From positions 38,258-102,257 of the forward strand of contig JAKISW010000006.1 of NCBI GenBank assembly GCA_021648375.1: a DNA stretch of 64,000 nt, written 5' to 3'. The DNA comes from Devosiaceae bacterium (GTDB lineage Bacteria; Pseudomonadota; Alphaproteobacteria; Rhizobiales; Devosiaceae). Both the position numbers and the translations under genes were made by a program. This document shows, one piece after another, positions 1 through 8,263 of the stretch (the stretch's first letter is position 1; every line of letters starts with the position of its first letter). The notes under the pieces were generated by a model. That model searched no databases. It was not told the origin of the DNA and saw nothing but the letters and a program-made list of their open reading frames with translations.

Positions 1-165
1 ATCCCCACAAGCCATCGTGAGCTTGGGGAAGATGCTTATGATCTTCGTGGCTCATGTGGATTTACATTTGGCAATGGCTGCTCGGGTGGAAATTCAGAAG
101 TCGATCTGTTCGGGTCGAAAAAAGCCAGTACCCCCCAGACGCCAACCGACTTCATCAGGAGCTAA
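1..165 (+). CDS. narH: Respiratory nitrate reductase beta subunit, C-terminal end (partial)
   Basis: The frame is open from the first base and ends in TAA at 163-165, giving the last 54 residues of a protein whose start lies outside the window. The tail contains IPTSHRELGEDAYDLRGSC and then GFTFGNGC, which I recognise as the end of NarH, the four-cluster iron-sulfur subunit that passes electrons from NarI haems to the NarG molybdenum site. The call is supported by narJ starting 20 bases downstream and narI after that. The iron-sulfur ligands themselves are outside the window. Confidence 0.85.
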   Translation: MPTSHRELGEDAYDLRGSCGFTFGNGCSGGNSEVDLFGSKKASTPQTPTDFIRS

Positions 166-185
166 CTTCGTTAGGAACTAAAACC

Positions 186-944
186 ATGTCAGTTACACTT
201 AAAATTCTATCGGCAATTCTGTCTTACCCCTCAAACGATCTGATTGAGGGGGAGGCAGAGCTTCTTGAGGCACTAAAGGGCGATGAAAGCGTTTCGGAGC
301 AGGCCAAATCTCTGGTGGGCGAACTTATCAGTGATATTTGCTCCCATGATGTTTATGACGCTCAGGAACGCTATGTATTGTTGTTTGATCGCACCCGCAC
401 CAACTCATTGCATCTGTTTGAACATGTGCATGGGGAAAGCCGGGACCGGGGTCAGGCCATGGTTGATCTGGCGGTGATGTATGAGAAACAGGGTTTTGAT
501 ATCGAGGCCAAAGAGCTGCCCGATTTCATACCCGTATTTCTGGAATATCTCTCCACCCAGTCATCCGAAGAGGTGAATAACCTTCTTGGTCAGACCCTGC
601 ACATAATGGTGGCAATCCGCCAACGACTGCAAAAGCGCAAAAGCATCTATACCAACGCATTTTTGGCCATTGAAGACATGGTTGAAGCCAAACCGGATAT
701 GGCACTGGTCGAGCAGATTCTGGCCGAAGAAGAGGCTGATCCCAATGATCTGGATGCCCTTGATAAAATCTGGGAGGACGAAGCCGTCACCTTTGGCGCG
801 GGTAAGGGAGAGGATGTTTGCGGGCCGGATCGTCTGCGCACCCAGATAAGAGCGCACAACCGACCGCCCCCAAGTAATTTTGCTCCGGATAATGGGGCTT
901 CCAATACCACCGCCCAACCAACTCAAATTAACGGAGAACATTAA
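186..944 (+). CDS. narJ: Nitrate reductase molybdenum cofactor assembly chaperone NarJ
   Basis: NarJ is a cytoplasmic chaperone that binds apo-NarGH and allows cofactor insertion before the complex docks on NarI; it is not part of the final enzyme. The 252-residue protein shows the family core ERYVLLFDRTR (residues 61-71) and LHLFEHVHGESRDRG (75-89), and has an acidic C-terminal tail. An open frame extends upstream to 54, but ATG 186 gives the normal family N-terminus (MSVTLKILSAILSYP) and lies just after the narH stop. It is followed one base later by narI, so narHJI are one transcription unit. The length is slightly above the usual 230-240 residues because of the C-terminal extension. Confidence 0.93.
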   Translation: MSVTLKILSAILSYPSNDLIEGEAELLEALKGDESVSEQAKSLVGELISDICSHDVYDAQERYVLLFDRTRTNSLHLFEHVHGESRDRGQAMVDLAVMYEKQGFDIEAKELPDFIPVFLEYLSTQSSEEVNNLLGQTLHIMVAIRQRLQKRKSIYTNAFLAIEDMVEAKPDMALVEQILAEEEADPNDLDALDKIWEDEAVTFGAGKGEDVCGPDRLRTQIRAHNRPPPSNFAPDNGASNTTAQPTQINGEH

Positions 945-945
945 A

Positions 946-1650
946 ATGGCCGAGTTCTTAAACAGCTTAATCTTTGGCATATATCCCTATATTGCTCTGG
1001 TGGTTTTAGTTGTTGGGTCCATTATTCGCTATGATCGCGATCCCTACACCTGGAAAACCGGCTCCTCACAATTGCTGCGTCGCAAGCAGCTTATGGCCGG
1101 CTCGGTAATGTTCCACGTCGGAATACTGGGCATATTCTTTGGCCATATTGTGGGGCTTTTAACCCCGCTTTGGGTCTGGGAAGTTATCGGGCTTTCTTCA
1201 GCTAACAAGCAATTAATTGCGGTAGTGGCAGGCGGTGCGGCAGGTGCATTGGGTATCATTGGAGCGACATTGCTTGTTCACAGACGGTTTTTTGACGCCA
1301 GAGTTCGCGCCACCTCAAGTTTTTCCGATAATGCGATCATTTTAATCCTGTGGGTGCAGTTTGCCCTTGGCCTGAGCACCATTTTGGTTTCGGTCCAACA
1401 TCTGGACGGCAAGGAAATGCTTAAATTCGTTAATTGGGCTCAGGGAATTTTTACCTTTAACCCTGAGGCAGCGAACTTTATTCTTGATGTGGCCCCCATA
1501 TTCAAAGCTCACATATTCCTAGGCTTAACTATTTTACTCCTGTTTCCATTCACGCGGCTGGTGCACATGCTTTCGGCTCCTGTGCGCTATATCTGGCGCC
1601 CGGGCTATCAGATCGTGCGCACAAAACGTGATATTCCACCTGCTAAATAG
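946..1650 (+). CDS. narI: Respiratory nitrate reductase gamma subunit (cytochrome b)
   Basis: This is the membrane subunit that oxidises quinol and holds two b-type haems. The 234-residue protein has about five hydrophobic segments. Histidines at 57 and 67 (helix 2) and at 189 and 207 (last two helices) match the spacing of the four haem ligands known for E. coli NarI. ATG 946 was chosen because it follows the narJ stop by one base and has ACGGAGAA upstream as a ribosome site; the longer open frame from 880 would overlap narJ heavily. It ends with a basic cytoplasmic tail. Confidence 0.95.
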   Translation: MAEFLNSLIFGIYPYIALVVLVVGSIIRYDRDPYTWKTGSSQLLRRKQLMAGSVMFHVGILGIFFGHIVGLLTPLWVWEVIGLSSANKQLIAVVAGGAAGALGIIGATLLVHRRFFDARVRATSSFSDNAIILILWVQFALGLSTILVSVQHLDGKEMLKFVNWAQGIFTFNPEAANFILDVAPIFKAHIFLGLTILLLFPFTRLVHMLSAPVRYIWRPGYQIVRTKRDIPPAK

Positions 1651-1679
1651 AGCGAAAAACAAGCAAACGAGTGAGACAG

Positions 1680-2555
1680 ATGAACATTATTGACAATATG
1701 AAATCGGGCGTTCTTCCCAACGGCAAGGTAAAAGTCCCACACCCTCCAAAGCCAGAGGGAAGAACTCCCGTCCGTGTAAACAAAGTAGAAATCAGCGCTG
1801 ATGCCATCAGGGCAGAAATGCAAAACCATCGGGCCAGCAATCCCGATCAGGCCAAAGCAGAGGCAATTCGCGCCTTGATTGTTCGCCAGTTGCTTTTGGA
1901 TGAGGCGGCGGCAAAAAACATTGTCGCTGAACCAGAAAAACTGGGTAAGGGGTTGCGCGAGCTGGAAGATGATGCAGCGATTAGAACCCTGTTGGACAAT
2001 GAAATTTCAACCCCCAAGGCCGATGTTGAGGCGTGCCGTCGCTATTATGAAGCCAACATGGCCCGCTTTAGTTCTGAAACCATATATGAAGCAAAACACA
2101 TTTTGATTGCCGCGCCCCTTAGCGATAATATTAAACGTGCCGAAGCAAAAACAACTGCGATAAACCTTATTGAGAAGTTGGAAAATGATATTTCAGCGTT
2201 TGGAGAACTGGCACTAGAGTATTCCAGCTGTATTTCAAAACAACAGGGGGGGAACCTTGGGCAGTTGAGCAAGGGTTCAACCGTTGCAGAATTTGAAACC
2301 GTGCTTTTTGAAATGAGCGCAGGACAATTATGGCCTGCTCCAGTGCCTACCCAGTTTGGCTATCATATTATAAAGTTGGAAAAAATCATCAAAGGGGAGC
2401 AATTGCCGTTTGATGTGGTGCATACTAAAATCGGAGCATGGCTGGAAGCTGCAAGCTGGAGCCGGGCTGTATCCCAATATATTTCCATTCTTGCAGGCAA
2501 GGCAGATATTGAGGGCTTTGAAATGAACGGAGCGAAATCTCCGCTCGTGCAGTAA
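1680..2555 (+). CDS. Parvulin-type peptidyl-prolyl cis-trans isomerase, last gene of the nar operon
   Basis: The 291-residue protein has an N-terminal helical region (about residues 40-120, resembling the SurA/NifM N-domain) and a parvulin (rotamase) domain at about 130-230. The domain starts near YEAKHILIA and ends in FGYHIIKLEK, the usual closing strand motif; GGNLGQLSKG also matches the family. No signal peptide is seen, so it should be cytoplasmic and may help fold nitrate reductase subunits. Parvulin genes next to narGHJI are known in proteobacteria. It begins about 29 bases after narI, and a GTG at 1671 is an alternative start. A terminator follows at once. Confidence 0.8.
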   Translation: MNIIDNMKSGVLPNGKVKVPHPPKPEGRTPVRVNKVEISADAIRAEMQNHRASNPDQAKAEAIRALIVRQLLLDEAAAKNIVAEPEKLGKGLRELEDDAAIRTLLDNEISTPKADVEACRRYYEANMARFSSETIYEAKHILIAAPLSDNIKRAEAKTTAINLIEKLENDISAFGELALEYSSCISKQQGGNLGQLSKGSTVAEFETVLFEMSAGQLWPAPVPTQFGYHIIKLEKIIKGEQLPFDVVHTKIGAWLEAASWSRAVSQYISILAGKADIEGFEMNGAKSPLVQ

Positions 2556-2591
2556 ATAAGCTGCAACTATCAAAACTCAATAATGACAAGC

Positions 2592-2626
2592 AAAAAAGGC
2601 CCCGTTAAATTTTGGGGCCTTTTTTT
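2592..2626 (+). terminator. Rho-independent terminator of the nar operon
   Basis: GGCCCC (2598-2603) pairs with GGGGCC (2614-2619) across a 10-base loop and is followed by seven Ts; the left side has six As, so it could also act on the opposite strand for the small gene ending at 2661. Confidence 0.85.
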
Positions 2627-2660
2627 AGTTCTGGAAAACCTGGGATCAGGGCTGCAAAGA

Positions 2661-2945
2661 CTACAGCATTATTTTTAAGCCGAGAACTCCGATGCGCTTG
2701 GCAGGAGCTCTAAAACCAAAGCCAAGAGTGGCCGTGCTTGAGCCAAATTCATCATCACAGGCATCCATTGCGCTGTCTGCACATGGGCCCGGGTTATTGC
2801 CTTCATTACAGATAGCAATAACGCGATTATAACAATCGCCAAGTGGTGTCTGGCCATTTGCAGCAACTGCGTTACCGGCAGAAAGAATGGTCAGGGCAAT
2901 AGTAATGGAAGCAAAAGCGGAGCGGGTGAAAGTTTTTTGTGTCAT
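2661..2945 (-). CDS. Small exported cysteine-containing hypothetical protein
   Basis: The 94-residue product has a Sec signal peptide (basic start MTQKTFTR, hydrophobic stretch, cleavage near GNAVAA). The mature part of about 65 residues has four cysteines in the pattern C-x7-C-x8-C-x7-C (GDCYNRV, AICNEG, GPCADS, DACDDE). They could make two disulfides. ATG 2945 was chosen because AAGGAAA lies upstream at good spacing; the open frame to 3017 starts in unlikely sequence. I do not recognise the family. The last 30 residues are glycine-rich and basic. It converges on the nar terminator and lies next to a TetR gene, but shared function is not evident. Confidence 0.6.
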   Translation of the reverse strand: MTQKTFTRSAFASITIALTILSAGNAVAANGQTPLGDCYNRVIAICNEGNNPGPCADSAMDACDDEFGSSTATLGFGFRAPAKRIGVLGLKIML

Positions 2946-3114
2946 TAGAAATTTCCTTTTAATCAGCCAAATAAAAATCAAACTCTGGACGCACATGAAA
3001 CGAATACCGCGCCACAAAGGAAATATATATTGAAGAGAATGAACTCGGCTTCACCACATTGTTCATGCCCCGTTCATCAGATTGCAACAGATCTGAAATG
3101 AAGTGATCACACAA

Positions 3115-3747
3115 TCAAGCAGGGTCGCGCAAAGGAAGGTCAGGGAAAATCAACTCCAGCAAAACCGCAGGGTCGGCATCCTCGTATTGGTCTGAATTTC
3201 GGTTGAGCATAATTCCCACATAGCCGTGAATTATTGACCAGACAAGAATTTGATTGCCCTCCTCCCCGGCTTTTCCCGGCAACAGGGGCGCACAGATTTC
3301 ACTAAGCACCCCATAGGACAAATCAGAGGCGCGAGTGAATTCTTCATCATCGTCAAATTTTTCAAATCCACCAAACATCAAGTGAAACAATGAGGGGTTT
3401 TCAAATGCAAAATCCATATATCCTTTAAGAGCTGCAAGAATTATCGCTCGTGGATCGTCCTTGTTGGCCAACTTGATTTGCTCGCGCATCTGGGAAGCGA
3501 ATTGCAAGTGAGCGCGAGCAATCACCGCGGTTCTAAGATTGGCAAGGGAGGCAAAATGATGGGCGGGGGCGGCGTGGCTTACCCCGGCCTTTGCTGCAAC
3601 CTTGCGAATGGAAAGCGCGTCTGCTCCGTGCTCATTAACAAGTTCAACACCGGCATCAATCAGCGCTACGCGCAAATCACCATGGTGATGGGGACGTTTT
3701 TTTGATGCAGGTGTTTTGCTTAAAGAAACGGATTTGATTGGCGGCAT
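3115..3747 (-). CDS. TetR-family transcriptional regulator (WHG-type C-terminal domain)
   Basis: The 210-residue protein has an N-terminal TetR helix-turn-helix at about residues 25-70 (ALIDAGVELVNEHGADALS, then RKVAAKAGVSHAAPAHHF). Its C-terminal ligand-binding part (GYMDFAFENPSLFHLMFGG) resembles the TetR_C_33/WHG group. It is divergent from the DUF2306 gene at 3831. The 83-bp gap holds two perfect 13-bp palindromes, so it very likely represses itself and its neighbour. The ribosome site GGGGAGGG lies somewhat far (about 13 bases) from ATG 3747. The effector is unknown. Confidence 0.9.
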   Translation of the reverse strand: MPPIKSVSLSKTPASKKRPHHHGDLRVALIDAGVELVNEHGADALSIRKVAAKAGVSHAAPAHHFASLANLRTAVIARAHLQFASQMREQIKLANKDDPRAIILAALKGYMDFAFENPSLFHLMFGGFEKFDDDEEFTRASDLSYGVLSEICAPLLPGKAGEEGNQILVWSIIHGYVGIMLNRNSDQYEDADPAVLLELIFPDLPLRDPA

Positions 3748-3768
3748 GTTTTTAGCATAACCCTCCCC

Positions 3769-3808
3769 TTGACAGTGTCAAGTTTTTCTGCGATCTTGAC
3801 ACTGTCAA
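3769..3808. promoter_or_regulatory. Double palindromic operator for the adjacent TetR regulator
   Basis: TTGACAGTGTCAA (3769-3781) and TTGACACTGTCAA (3796-3808) are two copies of the same odd-centred perfect palindrome, 27 bp centre to centre. They are the only strong repeats in the divergent promoter region. Each half-site contains TTGACA, a consensus -35 box in both directions, so a bound regulator would block the polymerase directly. That the neighbouring TetR protein binds here is inference from position and symmetry. Confidence 0.75.
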
Positions 3809-3830
3809 TTTAACTCGGGAAATTTCTTTC

Positions 3831-4442
3831 ATGGCTCTATCGCGTTTTAATTCCATACTCGTTACTGTTTTAAGCATTCTGGTGGCATTGGTTTCTTATC
3901 GGTTTTTGGCTTTGGGAATAGACAATGCCTTCCCTGATTTCAAAGATCATATCGCCCTGCGCAATACCGCCTTTCTTGCCCATATCAGCGCTTCACCCAT
4001 TGCTTTATTCATTGGTGCCCTGCAATTCTTCCCCAAAATGCGGGCAAAAAACCCCACAAGGCACCGCTGGATGGGACGTATTTATGCAATTTCCATATTA
4101 GTCGGTGGAGTTTCTGGAATATTTTTGGCCATTGGAGCGGTTGGTGGGCCAATCGCCTCCGCCGGGTTTGGCCTGTTGGCAATCACCTGGATTTTTACCA
4201 CCGGACAAGCTGTCCGCTTAGCGATGGCTGGAAACTTTAAGGAACATCGCGAATGGATGATCCGTTCATTCGCCCTGACCTTTGCAGCGGTAACCCTGCG
4301 GCTTTTACTAGTTGGTTTTATGGTCGCCGGCTTTGAATATGGCCCGGCGACAGTTTACATCGCATGGCTTTGCTGGGTGCCAAACCTGATTTTTGCCCAA
4401 TGGTGGATAGGCCGGACGAAAAACAAGTCAGTTGCTGCTTAA
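3831..4442 (+). CDS. DUF2306 family integral membrane protein
   Basis: The 203-residue protein has about six hydrophobic segments and the DUF2306 core: RNTAFLAHISASPIALFIGALQF followed by RHRWMGRIYAISILVGGVSG and FKEHREWMIRSFALTFAAVTLR (shown here in part). Histidines in the loops (HRWMGR, EHREWM) are typical of the family and could bind haem or metal, but the function is not established. It is divergent from the TetR gene and probably controlled by it. Confidence 0.8.
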   Translation: MALSRFNSILVTVLSILVALVSYRFLALGIDNAFPDFKDHIALRNTAFLAHISASPIALFIGALQFFPKMRAKNPTRHRWMGRIYAISILVGGVSGIFLAIGAVGGPIASAGFGLLAITWIFTTGQAVRLAMAGNFKEHREWMIRSFALTFAAVTLRLLLVGFMVAGFEYGPATVYIAWLCWVPNLIFAQWWIGRTKNKSVAA

Positions 4443-4444
4443 GG

Positions 4445-5356
4445 TCAGGTAAACTTTCTAAACAGGCGGGTGCGATCAAACAATTCTTCTAAAGTTCGCA
4501 TCCGCTCTTTGGTGCTTTCCCAATTTCTGCCCTGCACCTCGGCAATTATCGCCTCAAGCAGCAGCATGATCACCACCGAACTATCCCAAGCCGATGGCAC
4601 TTCAATATGGCAGTTGAATTTATTGGCGGCCAGCTTGGAAACCGGGGAACCCCACTGATCGGTAAACAGAATAATTTTTACCCCACGTTCATGGGTCATC
4701 TCCGCCAGACGCCTCAAATCATTTTCATATCGTCGCACATCAAATATCACCAATACGTCACCTTCGCTCATATCTAAAATATAGTGGGGCCAGGCGTTTG
4801 AATTTGACGTCATATGAGTAACGCCAGGGCGAACCACCTGAATATGGGTAAAAAAATAATCAGCCAGCGAGCGCGAAATTCTGCCCCCCACAATATGCAG
4901 TGAACGATCGCTATCGGCCAGCAAATCACAGACTTCGTCAAATTTCTCGCTGCTGATGCGCGAAAATGTCTGTCGCATATTGTTGGATACCGCTTCTGCA
5001 AAGCGATTTAGCATATGAGTTCCCGGAGTGTTTTGCGCCCAGTTTTCATGTTTGGAAATCGGGTTGGAAAGAGTTGCGCTGACCTCGCCCCTAAGGGCCT
5101 GCTGAAACTGGGGAAAGCCATCAAAACCAAGCTTTTGCACCAGACGGGCAACGGTTGGGGTTGAGACTCCAGAGCGCTGGGCAAGCTCAGTTATACTGCC
5201 AAGGGCGGAGGCCGGATAATTTTCCATCAGGATATGAGCCAATTGCTTTTCGGCCCGCGTCAGGTCATCCATACGTTTTTGCAGCTGGCTTTGCACGGAG
5301 CGAAATGAAGTTGGCAATATAGGTATTCCTTCTACTGGCATGGACATGCAAATCAC
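4445..5356 (-). CDS. MurR/RpiR-family transcriptional regulator
   Basis: The 303-residue protein has an N-terminal RpiR helix-turn-helix (about residues 25-100; SITELAQRSGVSTPTVARLV then QKLGFDGFPQFQ) and a C-terminal SIS sugar-isomerase-like domain (about 125-265; LHIVGGRISRSLADYFF, DVLVIFDVRRYENDLRRLAE). SIS domains in this family usually sense a phosphosugar or related ligand. It is divergent from the amidohydrolase/TRAP/dehydrogenase cluster, so it is the natural candidate regulator. Several in-frame ATGs (5356, 5347, 5341) near the start leave the exact N-terminus open. Its 3' end nearly touches the convergent DUF2306 gene. Confidence 0.88.
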   Translation of the reverse strand: MICMSMPVEGIPILPTSFRSVQSQLQKRMDDLTRAEKQLAHILMENYPASALGSITELAQRSGVSTPTVARLVQKLGFDGFPQFQQALRGEVSATLSNPISKHENWAQNTPGTHMLNRFAEAVSNNMRQTFSRISSEKFDEVCDLLADSDRSLHIVGGRISRSLADYFFTHIQVVRPGVTHMTSNSNAWPHYILDMSEGDVLVIFDVRRYENDLRRLAEMTHERGVKIILFTDQWGSPVSKLAANKFNCHIEVPSAWDSSVVIMLLLEAIIAEVQGRNWESTKERMRTLEELFDRTRLFRKFT

Positions 5357-5463
5357 CGCATATGGCGCGAACCATAGCTAATTTGAGTAACTTACCCTAT
5401 CTCACCTGTTAAAAACATGAAAATTAATTGACAGACCGGCTGCTTGTGAACAATAGTTTACAT

Positions 5464-6282
5464 ATGCAAATACCAACCGCTACCAGCCCTGATAACTTTA
5501 CCCCTGAACTTTTAGGTTCGGGGGAAACTTCGTGCTCAACAATTAACAAGGGTGGAGCCGGCCCGGTTGTTTTGGTCTGTGAGCACGCCTCACCCTATAT
5601 CCCAAAATATTTCAATGGGTTGGGACTGGCGGACGAGATAAAAAGTTCTCATATCGCCTGGGATCCCGGCGCATTTGATCTGGCAAAATGTTTAAGTTCA
5701 AAGTTTGATGCGCCTTTAGTACATTCAAATATCTCGCGTCTGGTTTATGATTGTAATCGAGGTGCAGGCGAGGCCTCTGCAATGACGGCGCGCAGCGAAA
5801 TATTTGATGTTCCGGGCAATGTTGAAATTAGTTCTAGCGAGGCGCATGCTAGAATCGAGCAGATTTACAATCCGTTTTCGATAACTCTTGATAAAGTCAT
5901 CGAAGAAAAAAAATCGCTGATTGCAACGCCCTTATTGGTTACCATCCATAGTTTCACGCCGGTTTATTTCGGGCAAAAGCGCGATGTGGAAATTGGTATT
6001 TTACATTCGAGCGATAGCCGGCTTGCGAACGAAATGCTTGCGCTGGCGCCAATGTTTGGCAACATAAAAATCGAACGAAACCAGCCCTATGGCCCTGAGG
6101 ACGGGGTTGCTCACACGCTTGAAGAACACGGGATAAAAAACAACCTGCCCAATGTTATGATTGAGGTGCGCAACGACCTGTTGGCTGACAGCGAGGGAGC
6201 TAAAAGAATTTGTGAGGTTCTTTTCAAGCTCATTTCCTTGTCCCAGCCAAAACTCGTAAACTCTGCAAACGGGGAGCAATAG
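5464..6282 (+). CDS. N-formylglutamate amidohydrolase family protein
   Basis: The family (HutG2/FGase) hydrolyses N-formylglutamate in histidine breakdown, but related enzymes act on other acyl- or amide-linked glutamates. The protein (272 residues from ATG 5464) shows the family pattern: PVVLVCEHASPYIP at the start, HIAWDPGAFDLAK, SRLVYDCNRG, LLVTIHSFTPVYFG, and PNVMIEVRNDLLAD near the end. These carry the likely zinc and catalytic His/Glu/Arg residues. No other hut genes are near. It lies directly upstream of the TRAP genes (2-base gap), in a cluster with a glutamine-synthetase-like ligase, so a gamma-glutamyl substrate is plausible (inference). The frame opens at TTG 5428, but that TTG is part of a TTGACA possible -35 box, which favours ATG 5464 and a very short leader. 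Confidence 0.85.
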   Translation: MQIPTATSPDNFTPELLGSGETSCSTINKGGAGPVVLVCEHASPYIPKYFNGLGLADEIKSSHIAWDPGAFDLAKCLSSKFDAPLVHSNISRLVYDCNRGAGEASAMTARSEIFDVPGNVEISSSEAHARIEQIYNPFSITLDKVIEEKKSLIATPLLVTIHSFTPVYFGQKRDVEIGILHSSDSRLANEMLALAPMFGNIKIERNQPYGPEDGVAHTLEEHGIKNNLPNVMIEVRNDLLADSEGAKRICEVLFKLISLSQPKLVNSANGEQ

Positions 6283-6284
6283 AA

Positions 6285-6911
6285 ATGCTTAGCGTTGTCA
6301 GAGCCTATGTGCGCAGCGTCAATTCAATGAACCGGTTTATCGGTCGCATGGCCATGTATCTGATATTTGCCATGATGGCGGTTTTGATGTTTTCTGTTAT
6401 TTCCAAAACCTTTTTTGTCCCCTCTCAAATGACCCTTGAAATCGCCCAGTTCATAATGGTTGCATATTTTTTACTGGGTGGGCCCTATTCCATGCAAACC
6501 GGAGATCATGTGCGCATGGATCTGGTTTATGGGGGGTGGTCGGACACCACAAAAGCCGCTGTTGACAGTGTGATGGTAATATTCCTGTTTATATATCTGG
6601 CTGTGCTGCTTTATGGAGCACTTGGATCAACCGCCTATTCCCTTGGATATTTTGGCTCTAATCCGTTTGAATTCTGGGGAGGGCTTTTCATGGCCTTCAT
6701 TACCGGAGGAATTGATGGAGCAGCGGAAAAAATAGGGTTTTTAGAGCGCACCCCCACCGCCTGGCGTCCATATATGTGGCCGATAAAATCCATCATGACT
6801 ATTGGAATATTTTTAATGTTGCTACAGGCAATTTCCGCCTGGTTGCAGGATATTGCCAAGCTGATGGGAATTGAACTGCTGGGAGCTAAACTCAAAGGGG
6901 TTGAGCTTTAA
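6285..6911 (+). CDS. TRAP transporter small permease (DctQ type)
   Basis: The 208-residue protein has four predicted membrane helices and the DctQ-type motif region MTLEIAQFIMVAYFLLGG followed by GDHVRMDLVYG. It pairs with the large permease that begins within its stop codon (TAATG overlap). It is about 30-40 residues longer than many DctQ proteins because of an insertion between helices 3 and 4 (about residues 125-160). A GGGGAG ribosome site precedes ATG 6285. Three-part TRAP systems take up organic acids or zwitterions using a sodium gradient. Confidence 0.9.
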   Translation: MLSVVRAYVRSVNSMNRFIGRMAMYLIFAMMAVLMFSVISKTFFVPSQMTLEIAQFIMVAYFLLGGPYSMQTGDHVRMDLVYGGWSDTTKAAVDSVMVIFLFIYLAVLLYGALGSTAYSLGYFGSNPFEFWGGLFMAFITGGIDGAAEKIGFLERTPTAWRPYMWPIKSIMTIGIFLMLLQAISAWLQDIAKLMGIELLGAKLKGVEL

Positions 6912-8233
6912 TGAGTTACGAAGTTATTGCCCTTTTGATGTTCTCATCAATGATGCTGATGCTGATGACCGGTCAACGGGTATTTGGTGCCATTGGAGCA
7001 GTTGCGGCGATTGCTTCGTTGACACTTTGGGGGGTTGGAGGTTCTGAAATATCATTTGGCGCTGCTATGAAGCTGATGAAATGGTTTCCACTGCTTACCC
7101 TGCCCCTGTTTATCTATATGGGCTATATTCTGGCCGAGAGCGGCATTGCTGATGACCTGTATAAAATGTTCCACGTCTGGATGGGCGGTTTAAATGGAGG
7201 CCTGGCGGTCGGCACGATTTTGCTGATGGTGGTAATTTCAGCCATGAATGGTCTCAGTGTTGCCGGAATGGCCATCGGAACAACCATCGCCCTGCCCGAA
7301 TTGCTTAAGCGGGGTTATGATAAAATCATGGTAACCGGGGTAATCCAGGCGGGCAGTTCGCTTGGCATACTGGTGCCGCCAAGCGTTGTTCTGGTACTTT
7401 ATGGCATGATTGCGCGCCAACCGGTGGGTCAATTATGGCTCGCCGGAGCAATTCCGGGTCTGATGATGGCTTCATTGTTTATCATCTATATCATTGTGCG
7501 CTGCAGAGCCCAGCCTGAACTTGGCCCCCCTCTTCCTCTTGAAGAGCGTCAAATGCCCATGAGGGAAAAGCTGAAGCTTTTGCGGGCCGGGCTATTACCG
7601 CTGTTTATTTTTGTCATGATGACCGGCCTTTTTCTGATGGGCATAACCTCGCTGGTGGAAAGCTCGGCAGTTGGCGCATTATCAGCGACCTTTGCCGCTT
7701 TGGTAAAAGGTCGCCTGAACAAGCGGGTAATGGAAGAAACCATGCGCAAGACCCTTGGGATATCGTGCATGTTCATGTGGATTATTCTGGCAGCATTGGC
7801 TTTTGGGGCCGTGTTTGACGGGCTTGGCGCAGTTAAGGCAATCGAGGGCTTTTTCATCGGGCAGTTGGCGCTTGGGCCGTGGGAGGTTTTGATCCTGATG
7901 CAACTTTCATTTTTGCTGATGGGCACGTTTTTGGATGATACGGCGATGCTGGTTATTGTTGCTCCGCTTTATATCCCGCTGGTTGATATGCTCGGTTTCA
8001 ATTTAATCTGGTATGGGGTTCTTTATACAATAACATCCCAGATCGCCTATATGACGCCCCCGTTCGGGTATAACCTGTTTTTAATGCGGGCAATGGCACC
8101 AAAAGAGGTGTCATTAATGGATATTTACCGCTCGATTATTCCGTTTGTCGGGGTAATGCTTTTAGCATTGGTGCTGGTGATGGTATTTCCCCAGCTTGCC
8201 CTTTGGCTGCCGAATTTGGTTTATTCGAGATAA
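6911..8233 (+). CDS. TRAP transporter large permease (DctM type)
   Basis: The 440-residue protein has about twelve hydrophobic segments and the DctM signatures LPLFIYMGYILAESGIADDL, SAMNGLSVAGMAIGTTIALP, and GSSLGILVPPSVVLVLYG. It forms the sodium-coupled transport subunit with DctQ. It overlaps the dctQ stop by one base and is followed by the binding-protein gene after a 30-base gap with a strong AAGGAGGAG ribosome site. The operon order is Q-M-P. Confidence 0.95.
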   Translation: MSYEVIALLMFSSMMLMLMTGQRVFGAIGAVAAIASLTLWGVGGSEISFGAAMKLMKWFPLLTLPLFIYMGYILAESGIADDLYKMFHVWMGGLNGGLAVGTILLMVVISAMNGLSVAGMAIGTTIALPELLKRGYDKIMVTGVIQAGSSLGILVPPSVVLVLYGMIARQPVGQLWLAGAIPGLMMASLFIIYIIVRCRAQPELGPPLPLEERQMPMREKLKLLRAGLLPLFIFVMMTGLFLMGITSLVESSAVGALSATFAALVKGRLNKRVMEETMRKTLGISCMFMWIILAALAFGAVFDGLGAVKAIEGFFIGQLALGPWEVLILMQLSFLLMGTFLDDTAMLVIVAPLYIPLVDMLGFNLIWYGVLYTITSQIAYMTPPFGYNLFLMRAMAPKEVSLMDIYRSIIPFVGVMLLALVLVMVFPQLALWLPNLVYSR

Positions 8234-8263
8234 CTACCAGACTATCAACAAGGAGGAGTGACT

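Noticed and set aside
5464..6282. Assignment as HutG in histidine degradation
   Set aside because: No hutU, hutH, hutI or hutF gene is nearby and the context is TRAP transport with dehydrogenases, so only the family name is given.
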